A stretch of DNA of 64,000 nt from Bacteroidales bacterium UBA1189 (GTDB lineage: Bacteria; Bacteroidota; Bacteroidia; Bacteroidales; Bacteroidaceae): assembly GCA_002309805.1 (NCBI GenBank), contig DBYJ01000060.1:429-64428 (forward strand), written 5' to 3'. Positions within the stretch are counted from its first letter, which is position 1. Each line of letters opens with the position of its first letter. The notes under the pieces are model-generated. The model searched no databases, was not told the origin of the DNA, and worked only from the letters and a program-made list of their open reading frames with translations. Position numbers and translations under genes: made by a program. Below are positions 25,593 through 33,455 of this stretch, one piece after another.

Positions 25593-26494
25593 TCGGCGAA
25601 AGGGTCGAACATCGTGGTGCTGAGGTATTTTTCAGCACGATCGGGGAAGACAACGACGATATTCCCACTCTCAATCTTTTCAGCTGTGCGGATGGCAGCA
25701 AGCATGGCGGCCCCGCTGCTCATGCCGGCAAAGATACCCTCTTCGCGAATGATGCGGCGTGCCATTTCAATGGCTTCCTCGCTCTCAATCATCTCTTGGG
25801 AGTCAATAAGGGACGGCTCGTAAATCTCAGGTACTATAGCTTCCTGCATGTTTTTAAGTCCTTGAATATAATGCCCGCGGACGGGATGAGCGCAAACGAT
25901 GCGGATGTCGGGGTTCATGTTGCGCAGGAAGCGGGTGAGCCCCATGAGTGTGCCGCTGGTGCCCACAGCGCCTACGAGGTAGTCAATATGGCCTTCCGTC
26001 TGTTGCCAGATTTCGATGGCGGTGTTTTTGTAGTGGGCCATGTAGTTGCCGGCATTGCTGAACTGGTCAGGCATGTAGTACTTGTCGGGGTTCTCGCTGA
26101 CAAGCTTGCGGGCAAGGCGGATAGCACCGTCCGTACCCTGTTCAGCAGGGGTGAGGATGACTTTAGCGCCGTATGAACGGATGATTTTGCGTCGCTCTAC
26201 AGAGACGGCTTCACTCATCACTATCTCCACAGGATAACCTTTGACGATGCCCACAATGGCGAGGCCGATACCGGTGTTGCCCGATGTGGGTTCGATGATG
26301 GTTTTGCCTGGGGTGAGCAGACCGTTTCGTTCGGCCTGCTCCACCATGGCAAAGGCAATTCGGTCCTTGATACTGCCCGTCGGGTTGAAACCTTCGAGCT
26401 TGGCATAGATGTTTACATTGGGGTTGGGGCATAGTCTGTTGATACGCACCATAGGGGTGTTGCCAATGGTATCAAGGATGGTGTTGCCAGTCAT
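25589..26494 (-). CDS. Cysteine synthase family PLP enzyme (CysK/CysM type)
   Basis: 301 residues, fold-type II PLP enzyme. The Schiff-base lysine is in NPTGSIKDRIA, and the phosphate-binding loop is in PTSGNTGIGLA; GTSGTLMGLTRFL and GMSSGAAMLAA are the remaining cofactor contacts. It makes cysteine from an activated serine (O-acetyl- or O-phosphoserine) and sulfide. MPDQFSNAGNYMAHYKNTAIEIW is closer to CysM than to CysK, so no symbol is assigned. It follows trpB2 by 36 bp and should share the tryptophan-attenuated transcript. Confidence 0.88.
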   Translation of the reverse strand: MTGNTILDTIGNTPMVRINRLCPNPNVNIYAKLEGFNPTGSIKDRIAFAMVEQAERNGLLTPGKTIIEPTSGNTGIGLAIVGIVKGYPVEIVMSEAVSVERRKIIRSYGAKVILTPAEQGTDGAIRLARKLVSENPDKYYMPDQFSNAGNYMAHYKNTAIEIWQQTEGHIDYLVGAVGTSGTLMGLTRFLRNMNPDIRIVCAHPVRGHYIQGLKNMQEAIVPEIYEPSLIDSQEMIESEEAIEMARRIIREEGIFAGMSSGAAMLAAIRTAEKIESGNIVVVFPDRAEKYLSTTMFDPFAD

Positions 26495-26530
26495 TATTAC
26501 TTATTGTTTAACAATTTACTATTCGTATTA

Positions 26531-27895
26531 TCAGAACTTAATCTGTTCGTGAATCTCCTTGAGGTTGCGAGCGATGACGTCGTCGTCAATGGCGGCATCG
26601 ACGAGGTTGCCAGCCAGATACTGGTCATAGGCCGACATGTCGATGAGGCCGTGTCCGGAGAGGTTGAAGAGGATGGTCTTCTTCTCGCCTGTTTCTTTGC
26701 ATTTCAGGGCCTCGCGGATGGTAGCGGCGATGGCGTGGTTGCTCTCGGGGGCGGGGATGATGCCTTCGGCGCGGGCAAACAGCGTGCCGGCATCGAAACT
26801 CTCAATCTGGTCGATATCGACAGCCTCGAGCTGCTTGTCCTTCAGCAGCTGGCTGACGATAGTGCCGGCACCGTGGTAGCGCAGACCGCCTGCATGGATG
26901 TTGGCGGGACGGAAGTTGTGTCCCAGCGTGAACATGGGGATGAGGGGCGTCATGCCGCTCTCGTCGCCGAAGTCGTAGTGGAACTCACCGCGCGTCAGCT
27001 TGGGACAGTTGGCGGGCTCAGCAGCAATGAAGCGCGTGTGGCGCTCGCCGCTGAAGTTATGGCGCATGAAGGGGTAGGCGATGCCGCTGAAGTTACTGCC
27101 GCCGCCGAAGCAGGCGATAACGACGTCGGGGTATTCACCTGCCATCTCCATCTGCTTCTCGGCCTCGAGGCCGATGACAGTCTGGTGCAGGGAGACATGG
27201 TTCAGCACAGAGCCCAGCGAGTAGCGGCAGTTAGGCGTGGTGACAGCCAGTTCAACGGCTTCGCTGATGGCGGTGCCGAGAGAGCCCTGATGGTTGGGAT
27301 CCTTGGTGAGGATGTCCTTGCCGGCACGGGTGGACATAGAGGGGCTAGGAGTTACGAGTGCGCCGAAGGTCTGCATGATGCTGCGGCGGTAGGGCTTCTG
27401 TTCGTAGCTGATTTTCACCTGATAGACGGCAGCTTCGATGCCGAATAGTTTGGCCGCGTAGCTCAGGGCTGCACCCCATTGTCCGGCACCCGTTTCGGTG
27501 GTGACATTGGTGATGCCCTCTTTCTTGAAGAAGTACATCTGTGGCAGAGCCGAGTTGATTTTGTGCGAGCCCAGCGGGTTGACGCTCTCGTTCTTGAAAT
27601 AGATGTGAGCGGGCGTGCCCAGCGCTTCCTCAAGACCGTAGGCACGGACGAGCGGTGTGCAACGATAGTAGGCGTAGAACTGGCGTACCTCCTCGGGGAT
27701 GTCAATCCAAGCATCGGTGGTGTTGAGCTCCTGCTCCGATGCGCCACGTGAGAAGACGTGGCAGAGGTCGTCGACTGTTACCGGTTGGCCGTTCGGTGCC
27801 AGCATGGGCATCGGCTTGTTGGGCATTTCGGCCTGGATGTTGTACCACTGCTTTGGAATCTCGGATTCCTGAAGGATGAATCTCTTCTGTTTCAT
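26531..27895 (-). CDS. TrpB2-type tryptophan synthase beta chain-like protein
   Basis: 454 residues, longer than canonical TrpB (about 400), with the TrpB2 N-terminal extension. The PLP lysine is in NPLGSHKINSALP; ETGAGQWGAAL, VACFGGGSNFSGI and HAGGLRYHGAGT are TrpB landmarks. TrpB2 enzymes condense indole with serine (or O-phosphoserine) and often act without TrpA; no trpA, trpC or other trp gene is in the window. It is preceded by a Trp-codon leader peptide and terminator, which supports a real tryptophan role. Confidence 0.92.
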   Translation of the reverse strand: MKQKRFILQESEIPKQWYNIQAEMPNKPMPMLAPNGQPVTVDDLCHVFSRGASEQELNTTDAWIDIPEEVRQFYAYYRCTPLVRAYGLEEALGTPAHIYFKNESVNPLGSHKINSALPQMYFFKKEGITNVTTETGAGQWGAALSYAAKLFGIEAAVYQVKISYEQKPYRRSIMQTFGALVTPSPSMSTRAGKDILTKDPNHQGSLGTAISEAVELAVTTPNCRYSLGSVLNHVSLHQTVIGLEAEKQMEMAGEYPDVVIACFGGGSNFSGIAYPFMRHNFSGERHTRFIAAEPANCPKLTRGEFHYDFGDESGMTPLIPMFTLGHNFRPANIHAGGLRYHGAGTIVSQLLKDKQLEAVDIDQIESFDAGTLFARAEGIIPAPESNHAIAATIREALKCKETGEKKTILFNLSGHGLIDMSAYDQYLAGNLVDAAIDDDVIARNLKEIHEQIKF

Positions 27896-27960
27896 TGTTG
27901 TTGTTATTTATTGGGTTTTTGATGTTTTTTCCGTCTCACGCATAACCACTCCCGTCATGT

Positions 27961-27993
27961 TAAAAAAGAAGTCCGCTGCATGAGCAACGGACG
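27961..27993 (-). terminator. Attenuator terminator before trpB2
   Basis: On the minus strand, GTCCGTTGC-TCAT-GCAGCGGAC (nine pairs, one G-U) is followed by TTCTTTTTT. It stands between the leader peptide stop (28044) and the trpB2 ATG (27895), which is the place for a transcription attenuator. The competing antiterminator structure was not resolved by eye. Confidence 0.8.
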
Positions 27994-28043
27994 TTATCTT
28001 GTTTTCTTTTTTACGTAATCTATTAGAATAAGAAGTTCCGTGC

Positions 28044-28097
28044 TCAATTCGTCATCGGGCACCACCACCAGAACTTGTTATTCAGATAGGACTTCAT
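28044..28097 (-). CDS. Trp-rich leader peptide (trp attenuator)
   Basis: A 17-codon frame, MKSYLNNKFWWWCPMTN then TGA, with three consecutive TGG codons. It starts about 16 nt after the expected transcription start and is followed by an intrinsic terminator ahead of trpB2. This is the classic leader-peptide attenuator design: when charged tRNA-Trp is scarce, the ribosome stalls at the TGG run and the terminator is avoided. Evidence is positional and compositional; no homologues could be searched. Confidence 0.8.
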   Translation of the reverse strand: MKSYLNNKFWWWCPMTN

Positions 28098-28120
28098 TGG
28101 TTTCTGTTTGAATTTCGCTG

Positions 28121-28151
28121 CAAAGATAAGGGCGTTTTTTGAACTGACAAA
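28121..28151 (-). promoter_or_regulatory. Promoter of the trp leader-trpB2 operon
   Basis: On the minus strand, TTTG (28151-28148), 19 bp, TATCTTTG (28128-28121): full consensus. The expected start near 28114 fits the leader peptide ATG at 28097. Confidence 0.8.
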
Positions 28152-28171
28152 ATATTTTGTAACTTTTTTGT

Positions 28172-28927
28172 TCAAAAATGTGATTTTTTCTTGTTTTTGT
28201 ATGCTTCGCCCATGAAAAGTAGTAGTAAAGCGGCGTAGTAAGTAGTCATGATAAGTTTTCGGCTATTGGGAACAGACTCCACGAATCTGTTCCACGAAAG
28301 CACAAAGTCGGAGACGAGGAACAACGTGGCGCCAAGTGCCGTCAGCAGTTGCCATTTCCACGGGCGTGGAGATGTCGCCATACGAAGCCAGGCTGTCCAC
28401 AATGTGCTTGTGAGGAGCAGGGAATAAATAATGCAGCCTACGCGAATGGGCGTGTTGTGGATTTCGGGTATAATTCGTACGGCTGCGATGAAGAGCGGCA
28501 CAAAGCAAAGCGGGGTAATATATATATAAGGAGAAGAGAATCCTTTTTGACTGTTAGTCTGAAGTCTGTCCGTCTTTATTTGTTTTGTCAACCAGATGAT
28601 GAAGCAGATGTGGGCTACGGCAAAGCCGCCTATCTGACCCTCGAAGCTACCATGCACGCCCAGGGCATCGCCTATGGCGCAGAAAAAGAAAGCTGCTGTC
28701 ATCAGCCAAGGGAGCAAACCGATGCCGCCCAATGCCAGCAAAGCCGCAGGCAGCGCCAAGCGCAAGGAGAACAACAGACTCTTTTCTTCTGGCGCTCCGA
28801 AGGGAAAGAAAAACCACGCGACAGCTAGCAGGTAGAGGACAATAATAAATAAAGAATGAAAAATGAAGAATGAGGAATAAGCCCCCTTTATTTCGGTGTT
28901 CTGCTTACGAAACGCTTTGTCTTTCAT
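28172..28927 (-). CDS. YhhN family (lysoplasmalogenase-like) membrane protein
   Basis: 251 residues with about seven or eight transmembrane helices. LLALGGIGLLPWLMTAAFFFCAIGDALG and LGATLFLVSDFVLSWNRF carry the two conserved Asp-containing YhhN/TMEM86 motifs. Eukaryotic members hydrolyse the vinyl-ether bond of lysoplasmalogens; the bacterial role is less certain. The codons for FFIFHSLFII (around 28850-28880) consist of the ATTCTTCATTTTTCATTCTT repeat that also occurs near 5290, so the first transmembrane segment appears to be repeat-derived. A hydrophilic insert (NSQKGFSSPY) is also unusual. Confidence 0.82.
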   Translation of the reverse strand: MKDKAFRKQNTEIKGAYSSFFIFHSLFIIVLYLLAVAWFFFPFGAPEEKSLLFSLRLALPAALLALGGIGLLPWLMTAAFFFCAIGDALGVHGSFEGQIGGFAVAHICFIIWLTKQIKTDRLQTNSQKGFSSPYIYITPLCFVPLFIAAVRIIPEIHNTPIRVGCIIYSLLLTSTLWTAWLRMATSPRPWKWQLLTALGATLFLVSDFVLSWNRFVESVPNSRKLIMTTYYAALLLLFMGEAYKNKKKSHF

Positions 28928-28950
28928 TTTAATTCTTCTTTTTCATGAAA

Positions 28951-28987
28951 AAGAGTCAACATGCCGCAAAACAGCTTGTTGACTCTT
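28951..28987 (-). terminator. Terminator after rpsP
   Basis: AAGAGTCAACA and TGTTGACTCTT form an 11-bp perfect stem. On the minus strand it is followed by TTTCATG, a short T-run. It sits between rpsP and the YhhN gene. Confidence 0.7.
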
Positions 28988-29012
28988 AGACCTTTTGAGC
29001 TTTTTGATTTCC

Positions 29013-29570
29013 TTATGCCTCAGCGGGGGCTTCGGCGGGAGCAGCTTCTGCATTAGCAGCAGCCTCTTCGGCAGCCTTGGCAGCTGCTTCCTCAGCAGCC
29101 TTCAGGGCAGCTGCAGCCTTCTTCTCTGCCACCTTGGCAGCGATGGTCTCGTTGACCTTCTTCTCTGCCTCGATAGCAGCCTTGTAAGCATCGCGCTTAG
29201 CCTGCTCGCCCTTCACGACGATAGCTTTCAGAGCGCTTTCTTTGCTCTGCTTCCAAGCATCGAACTTAGCCTTTGCTGCAGCCTCGTCGAAGGCACCCTT
29301 CTTGATGCCACCCTGCAGGTGCTTCATCAGATAGACACCTTCGCGGGAAAGGAGGTTACGCACTGTGTCGGTCGGCTGAGCGCCAACGTTCACCCAATAC
29401 AATGCTCTGTCGAAATTCAAATCTACTGTGGCGGGATCGGTGTTGGGGTTGTACGTACCGATCTTTTCAATAAATCGTCCATCTCGTGGAGCTCTCGAGT
29501 CAGCAATTACGATGGAATAGAAAGCATAACCCTTCTTTCCTCTTCTCTGTAATCTGATTCTTGTTGCCAT
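29013..29570 (-). CDS. rpsP: 30S ribosomal protein S16
   Basis: 185 residues. The first 80 or so are the S16 fold (MATRIRLQRRGKKGYAFYSIVIADSRAPRDGRFIEKIGTYNP). The remainder is a Lys/Ala/Glu-rich tail of about 100 residues ending in AEAAPAEAPAEA. Most bacteria have an S16 of 80-90 residues; the long tail is usual for Bacteroidetes. It is an essential small-subunit assembly protein. It is a single-gene unit with a repeat-borne promoter upstream and a terminator downstream. Confidence 0.95.
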   Translation of the reverse strand: MATRIRLQRRGKKGYAFYSIVIADSRAPRDGRFIEKIGTYNPNTDPATVDLNFDRALYWVNVGAQPTDTVRNLLSREGVYLMKHLQGGIKKGAFDEAAAKAKFDAWKQSKESALKAIVVKGEQAKRDAYKAAIEAEKKVNETIAAKVAEKKAAAALKAAEEAAAKAAEEAAANAEAAPAEAPAEA

Positions 29571-29632
29571 TTACTTTGTTGTTTTTTAAGTTAATAATGA
29601 TTTGAACATGCCAATCTCCCGTATTGGCGCCG

Positions 29633-29770
29633 CAAAATTAGTGCAAGCCGAGAGAAAAAACAAGAAAAATGAAGATTATTTTGTGTTTTTTCCGAGGCGC
29701 AGCCTAATTAAAAGACTCCAAAAGAGAATTAAAATTAGTGCAAGGTGCAAGCCGAGAGAAAAATGAGGTT
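29633..29770 (-). repeat. Dispersed promoter-bearing repeat, rpsP copy
   Basis: The minus strand reads CTTG (29664-29661), 20 bp, TAATTTTG (29640-29633) inside the GTGCAAGCCGAGAGAA core, so it supplies the rpsP promoter. TTCCGAGGCGCAGCCTAATTAAAAG links to a second core at 29738-29760, which has a small internal GTGCAAG duplication. Confidence 0.7.
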
Positions 29771-29813
29771 TATTATATCCAATTGTTTTTCGGAACAATT
29801 GCAATCTGCATCA

Positions 29814-31466
29814 TCAGAAGCCGATGCGAGGTTTACTGCGTACGACTTCAATAGGCTTGATGTCTTCGGGTAACAGTTCCCGTATCTGCCATTTTTCCTG
29901 AGGAGGCTCCTTCACGCACCGTTGGGCGTGTTGGATGTATATTCGTTCCAGTTGGTTTGTAACGAATCGTGCGTTGCCCCACGTCTGCTGGTCGCATCCT
30001 TGATAGGCCGAGGTTAGTATGTCCTTGAACTTCTGCCAAGCCGGTTGGGTGAAATGATAGTTGTATTCATCTACTCTTCGCCGAGTGATTTCGAGCAATT
30101 CATCTACAGAAAAATCGCTGAACACAAATTGGTTGGGAAATCGCGATGGCAGTCCTGGATTTAAGTCGAGAAGTCTTTTCATTGGCTCTTCGTAGCCACA
30201 GAGCACAACGGCTATGTCGCGTTGGCTTTCATCTGCCAGAAGATTCATGAGTAGCTGTAGCACGAGTTTACCAGGATCGTTGGATTGACTGCTGTTCAGT
30301 AGGTAAGCCTCATCAATCATCAGTACGCCGCCTTGTGCTATTTCCAGCACCTGACGTAATGAGCGTTCTTCGTCACCCCAAAGAGAGCCGATGAAGGTGC
30401 CGCGATCGGCTACAACCACATGGCCTTTTGAGAGTGCGCCAGCCTCATGGAGAAGGGAGCCGAAGATTTTGCAGACCGTTGTTTTTCCGGTTCCCGGATG
30501 TCCTATAAAGATGCTGTGCAGCGATACCTCATGCTGTTTTGCATCAGGGAATGCCTCACGCAGTAGCTTGTTGTAGCGTGTCAGGGCCAATAGTTCATCG
30601 ATGCGTTCCTTGATGTCATGGCATCCCACCAGTTTGTCCAGTTCAGCTCGTGGGTTGTCGAGCGGGGGCAGAATTTTTACGGTAACACTCGTGATGTTGT
30701 TTTGTTCAATGATTCCGCTGGGGAGGTCAAGTTCTGGAGCCTCTTCTGATTTCTCTTCTTCAGCTTCTCCATTGCTATCATCATTTTCTGAATCTAATGC
30801 ATTCAGCCAGTCAAAGAATGAAATCTCCTTCTTTTCTTCTTCCTTTTGTTCCGCTTCAAATTCTTCTTCGGTATAGTAAGATCTGTTGGTCGTGACTACG
30901 GGAGCAGGCTGCTTAAAGAGGTCTTGCAAGGCTCCTATCAGCAGGTCTCCAGGGTAGATTTCCTGATCGTTGTTCACTTTGATTGTCTTTTTGGAAAGGT
31001 TGGGCAAATTGTCGATGACGGTGATGCACATGCCTTCCCATACGTCGTGCATGTCATTGGCGTTCTTGATGTTGCTTCCTGAAAGAAGCACACCCCAATA
31101 TGTCCAGTCTTCGCCATATACCGCAACTTTTTGTTCGATTTGTTTCATCGTTTCGAAAAGGCTCCAGACTGGGCTTGTCCGATAGCTGTTCTCGCTGTAC
31201 CAGCGCGGATTCTCGTTGGGCAGCATCTCCTCATCGGCAATTTCGTCCTTCGGGATGGAATTGTCTATACATACCACTACCAAACTAGTCTCGAAGGCGG
31301 TAGTATAGGTGTAAAAGTATATATCGTTGTTTTCCAGATGGGGGGTGATGCCTGAAACGTGTTCAGAATAAACGTTGTAATTTCCCGCCATTCTGTCAAG
31401 GAATTTCCAGATGTTTCTGTTGGTTTTCTTCTTAAAATCGTCTATCAATCTATTGTTAGTTGTCAT
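29814..31466 (-). CDS. CbbX/SpoVK-type AAA+ ATPase with a novel N-terminal region
   Basis: 550 residues from ATG 31466 (MTTNNRLIDDFKKKTNRN); an in-frame start at 31529 adds 21 low-quality residues. Residues 1 to about 200 match nothing I recognise and are globular-looking (YNVYSEHVSGITPHLENNDIYFYTY). An acidic linker of about 50 residues follows (EEEFEAEQKEEEKKE, then GEAEEEKSEEAPELD). The C-terminal AAA+ module has Walker A GHPGTGKTT (322-330), Walker B VLMIDEAYLL, and a sensor/arginine-finger region GLPSRFPNQFVF. CbbX-like ATPases remodel protein partners; none is evident here. A leader of over 350 nt separates it from its likely repeat-borne promoter. Confidence 0.8.
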   Translation of the reverse strand: MTTNNRLIDDFKKKTNRNIWKFLDRMAGNYNVYSEHVSGITPHLENNDIYFYTYTTAFETSLVVVCIDNSIPKDEIADEEMLPNENPRWYSENSYRTSPVWSLFETMKQIEQKVAVYGEDWTYWGVLLSGSNIKNANDMHDVWEGMCITVIDNLPNLSKKTIKVNNDQEIYPGDLLIGALQDLFKQPAPVVTTNRSYYTEEEFEAEQKEEEKKEISFFDWLNALDSENDDSNGEAEEEKSEEAPELDLPSGIIEQNNITSVTVKILPPLDNPRAELDKLVGCHDIKERIDELLALTRYNKLLREAFPDAKQHEVSLHSIFIGHPGTGKTTVCKIFGSLLHEAGALSKGHVVVADRGTFIGSLWGDEERSLRQVLEIAQGGVLMIDEAYLLNSSQSNDPGKLVLQLLMNLLADESQRDIAVVLCGYEEPMKRLLDLNPGLPSRFPNQFVFSDFSVDELLEITRRRVDEYNYHFTQPAWQKFKDILTSAYQGCDQQTWGNARFVTNQLERIYIQHAQRCVKEPPQEKWQIRELLPEDIKPIEVVRSKPRIGF

Positions 31467-32154
31467 TTTCAGTCTTTTATATAGTCCTAAATAATATAAA
31501 TGGTACACCACTTGTTGAAAAGGGTGCATGAAAGAACAGGCGTAATCCTATTCGGATTGCCTTTTTGAGCTTCAAGAGATAATATTTGGAAGCAACGAAC
31601 GCAAAGGGTACTTGTTCGCTTTTGCCGAGTCGCGAAAAGGATTCGTGTCTCCTAGGGAAAGGGTACAAAATGTCAAAGAGCGCACATCAAAAGAATCGAT
31701 GCTGCATCCACGTTCAGTTATTCCTTGTTCTGCGAAGTGCTAACTTCGTAGAGGAATCCCTTGTCGCGGGCTGCATGATCTTCTTTTGGCGCTTAATGTC
31801 ATTTTGTTACCTTAAAAAACAGGAGATGTTGTTTGTTATTTCCCTGCAAAGGTAGTGCAAGCCGAGAGAATTACAAAATAAAATCCGATTTATTTTTTTT
31901 CCGAGGCGCAGCCTACCTAAAACAAAGTTAAAGGTAGTGCAAGCCGAGAGAAATACAAAATAAAATTCCATTTTTTTGTATTTCCGAGGCGCAGCTTACT
32001 AAATTAAAGGTAAAGTGTTTTCTTGAATCCTCCAAATACTGGGGAAGTTTTTCTCTGCTCCGCTTGAGCTATTTAGAGTTTGATTTTAATTTGCCAGCGT
32101 TTGATTCTGAGCGCACAGCGCACTACGTTACGAGCGCAGACTTGTCGTTTGTTC
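31467..32154. other. Long leader and repeat-filled gap
   Basis: No convincing gene. A hairpin GGCGTAATCC-TATTC-GGATTGCC with T5 on the plus strand is at about 31539-31567. A second hairpin, GCGAAGT-GCTA-ACTTCGT, lies near 31732-31752. Two promoter-bearing repeat units follow at 31847-31990, and 32000-32150 shows nothing clear. Confidence 0.5.
31847..31990 (-). repeat. Dispersed promoter-bearing repeat, AAA+ gene copy (two units)
   Basis: Unit 1: TTTG (31877-31874), 19 bp, TACCTTTG (31854-31847). Unit 2, 82 bp away: TTTG (31959-31956), 19 bp, TACCTTTA (31936-31929). Both share GTGCAAGCCGAGAGAA followed by TACAAAATAAAAT, and are joined by TTCCGAGGCGCAGCCTACCTAAAA. A truncated third TTCCGAGGCGCAGC follows. 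Confidence 0.75.
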
Positions 32155-33306
32155 TTATGCGCGCAGGAAGATTTTCCTCTTGTACATAATAAGGAGGATG
32201 AGGAAGAGGATGGCGGCATTGGAGAGGTGTATGAGGACGGGGTAGTAGTCGCCGATGTATTGCTCGAGGCCATGGAAGAGGGAGCGGCTTATGCTGGAGA
32301 AACTGATGATGTGCGACACGGCGTAGGCGGTGATGCTGTTCATGCCATAGACCTTCAACAGGGTGAGGTGGCGACGATGCCCGCGGACGTCTATCCACCA
32401 GTAGAACAGCGCCATCAGCAGCATGCTGTAGCCGCTGCTGACAAGCACCATCGAGCCTGTCCAGATATGCTTGATGACGGGATGCACCAATCCCCATGTC
32501 CAGCCGAGAGCCACTAAGGCAGCTCCTGTGCCCAGCAGCAGAAGAACTTTCCTGCGCCCTTTCAGGGAGCTCTTCAGCAATTCACCTGTCAGCACACCCG
32601 TCAGCACGGTAACGACGAAGTTTAGGCTGCTGAGAATCCAGGTGTAGGTGTACCATTCGGCAAAGACGACTTGTCCGTCCTCCACGTATGCGGCGTCGCG
32701 GAAACGCCCCAGCACCAGTCGGTCGATGCCTTCAGCGAGGTTGCCCTGTGGGGTGTAGTTGCCTCCGCCGAAGCCTCCGATGGTGATAAACTCCATCGCT
32801 GCCCAGAAGGCGAGCAGCAGGGCTACGGCAATGCCAATCTGTGCCTTCCAGCGGGTGTGGAGGAAGAGGATGGCGCTGAACAGATAGCCTACGGCAATGG
32901 CCTGCAGGGTGTTGGTGAACAAGTAGATGCGATGCGGGTCAAGTCCCAGCAGATTCCCTTGGCAGGCCATACCCAGCACCCAGAGCACGATGAAACGCTT
33001 CATCAGACGTCCCCAGAGTGCCTTCCGTTGTTGGAGAGCAGGGGAGGGGGCGTCGGCAGCTGCGTGCTGACGGTATTTCTCCATCGAGAAGGGGATTGTG
33101 ACGCCCGCCATGAACATGAAGAGCGGCATCACCAGGTCCCAGGGCGAGAAGCCCTCCCACGACTTGTGCGAGAATACCTCTACTGCGGGCTGATACCAAG
33201 GGGCGTCGATGGCATCGCCCAGCTTATGGACAAATCCTTCGAGGACAACGAGGCAGAACAGGTCGAATCCGCGCAGGGCATCAAGTGATTCCAGTCTTTT
33301 TTTCAT
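32155..33306 (-). CDS. DUF5009/HGSNAT-like membrane acyltransferase
   Basis: 383 residues with about ten transmembrane helices. The N-terminus RLESLDALRGFDLFCLVVLEGF is the LDALRGFD hallmark of the YeiB/HGSNAT-related acyltransferase superfamily, and SPWDLVMPLFMFMAGVTIPFSMEKY is its second conserved loop. Bacteroidetes members of this group are suspected to acetylate sugars across the membrane (as human HGSNAT does for glucosamine), but activity is unproven. It is a single gene with a promoter that overlaps the divergent one for the giant protein. Confidence 0.85.
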   Translation of the reverse strand: MKKRLESLDALRGFDLFCLVVLEGFVHKLGDAIDAPWYQPAVEVFSHKSWEGFSPWDLVMPLFMFMAGVTIPFSMEKYRQHAAADAPSPALQQRKALWGRLMKRFIVLWVLGMACQGNLLGLDPHRIYLFTNTLQAIAVGYLFSAILFLHTRWKAQIGIAVALLLAFWAAMEFITIGGFGGGNYTPQGNLAEGIDRLVLGRFRDAAYVEDGQVVFAEWYTYTWILSSLNFVVTVLTGVLTGELLKSSLKGRRKVLLLLGTGAALVALGWTWGLVHPVIKHIWTGSMVLVSSGYSMLLMALFYWWIDVRGHRRHLTLLKVYGMNSITAYAVSHIISFSSISRSLFHGLEQYIGDYYPVLIHLSNAAILFLILLIMYKRKIFLRA

Positions 33307-33331
33307 GGGACAATTGCATTGTTTTGCTCGG

Positions 33332-33399
33332 CAAAGATACGCGTTTTTGTGGAATAATCCAAATTAGTTTGCATAATTACTCACTTATTCGTACCTTTG
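33332..33399. promoter_or_regulatory. Back-to-back divergent promoters
   Basis: Minus: TTTG (33363-33360), 20 bp, TATCTTTG (33339-33332) for the acyltransferase. Plus: TTTG (33368-33371), 20 bp, TACCTTTG (33392-33399) for the giant secreted protein. The two -33 boxes are only 4 bp apart, so simultaneous firing should be hindered. Confidence 0.75.
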
Positions 33400-33455
33400 C
33401 AGTCCTTTTGGGAAAGATGAAGAAAAATCAGTACTAACCATTTAAAAAACAATCA

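Noticed and set aside
31539..31567. Terminator of the AAA+ gene leader
   Set aside because: The T-run is on the plus strand while the gene is on minus, so it cannot terminate that transcript; no plus-strand gene precedes it.
31586..31855. Possible 89-codon plus-strand gene in the AAA+ leader
   Set aside because: It runs through hairpins and into the promoter repeat, has no promoter, and has no coding-like composition.
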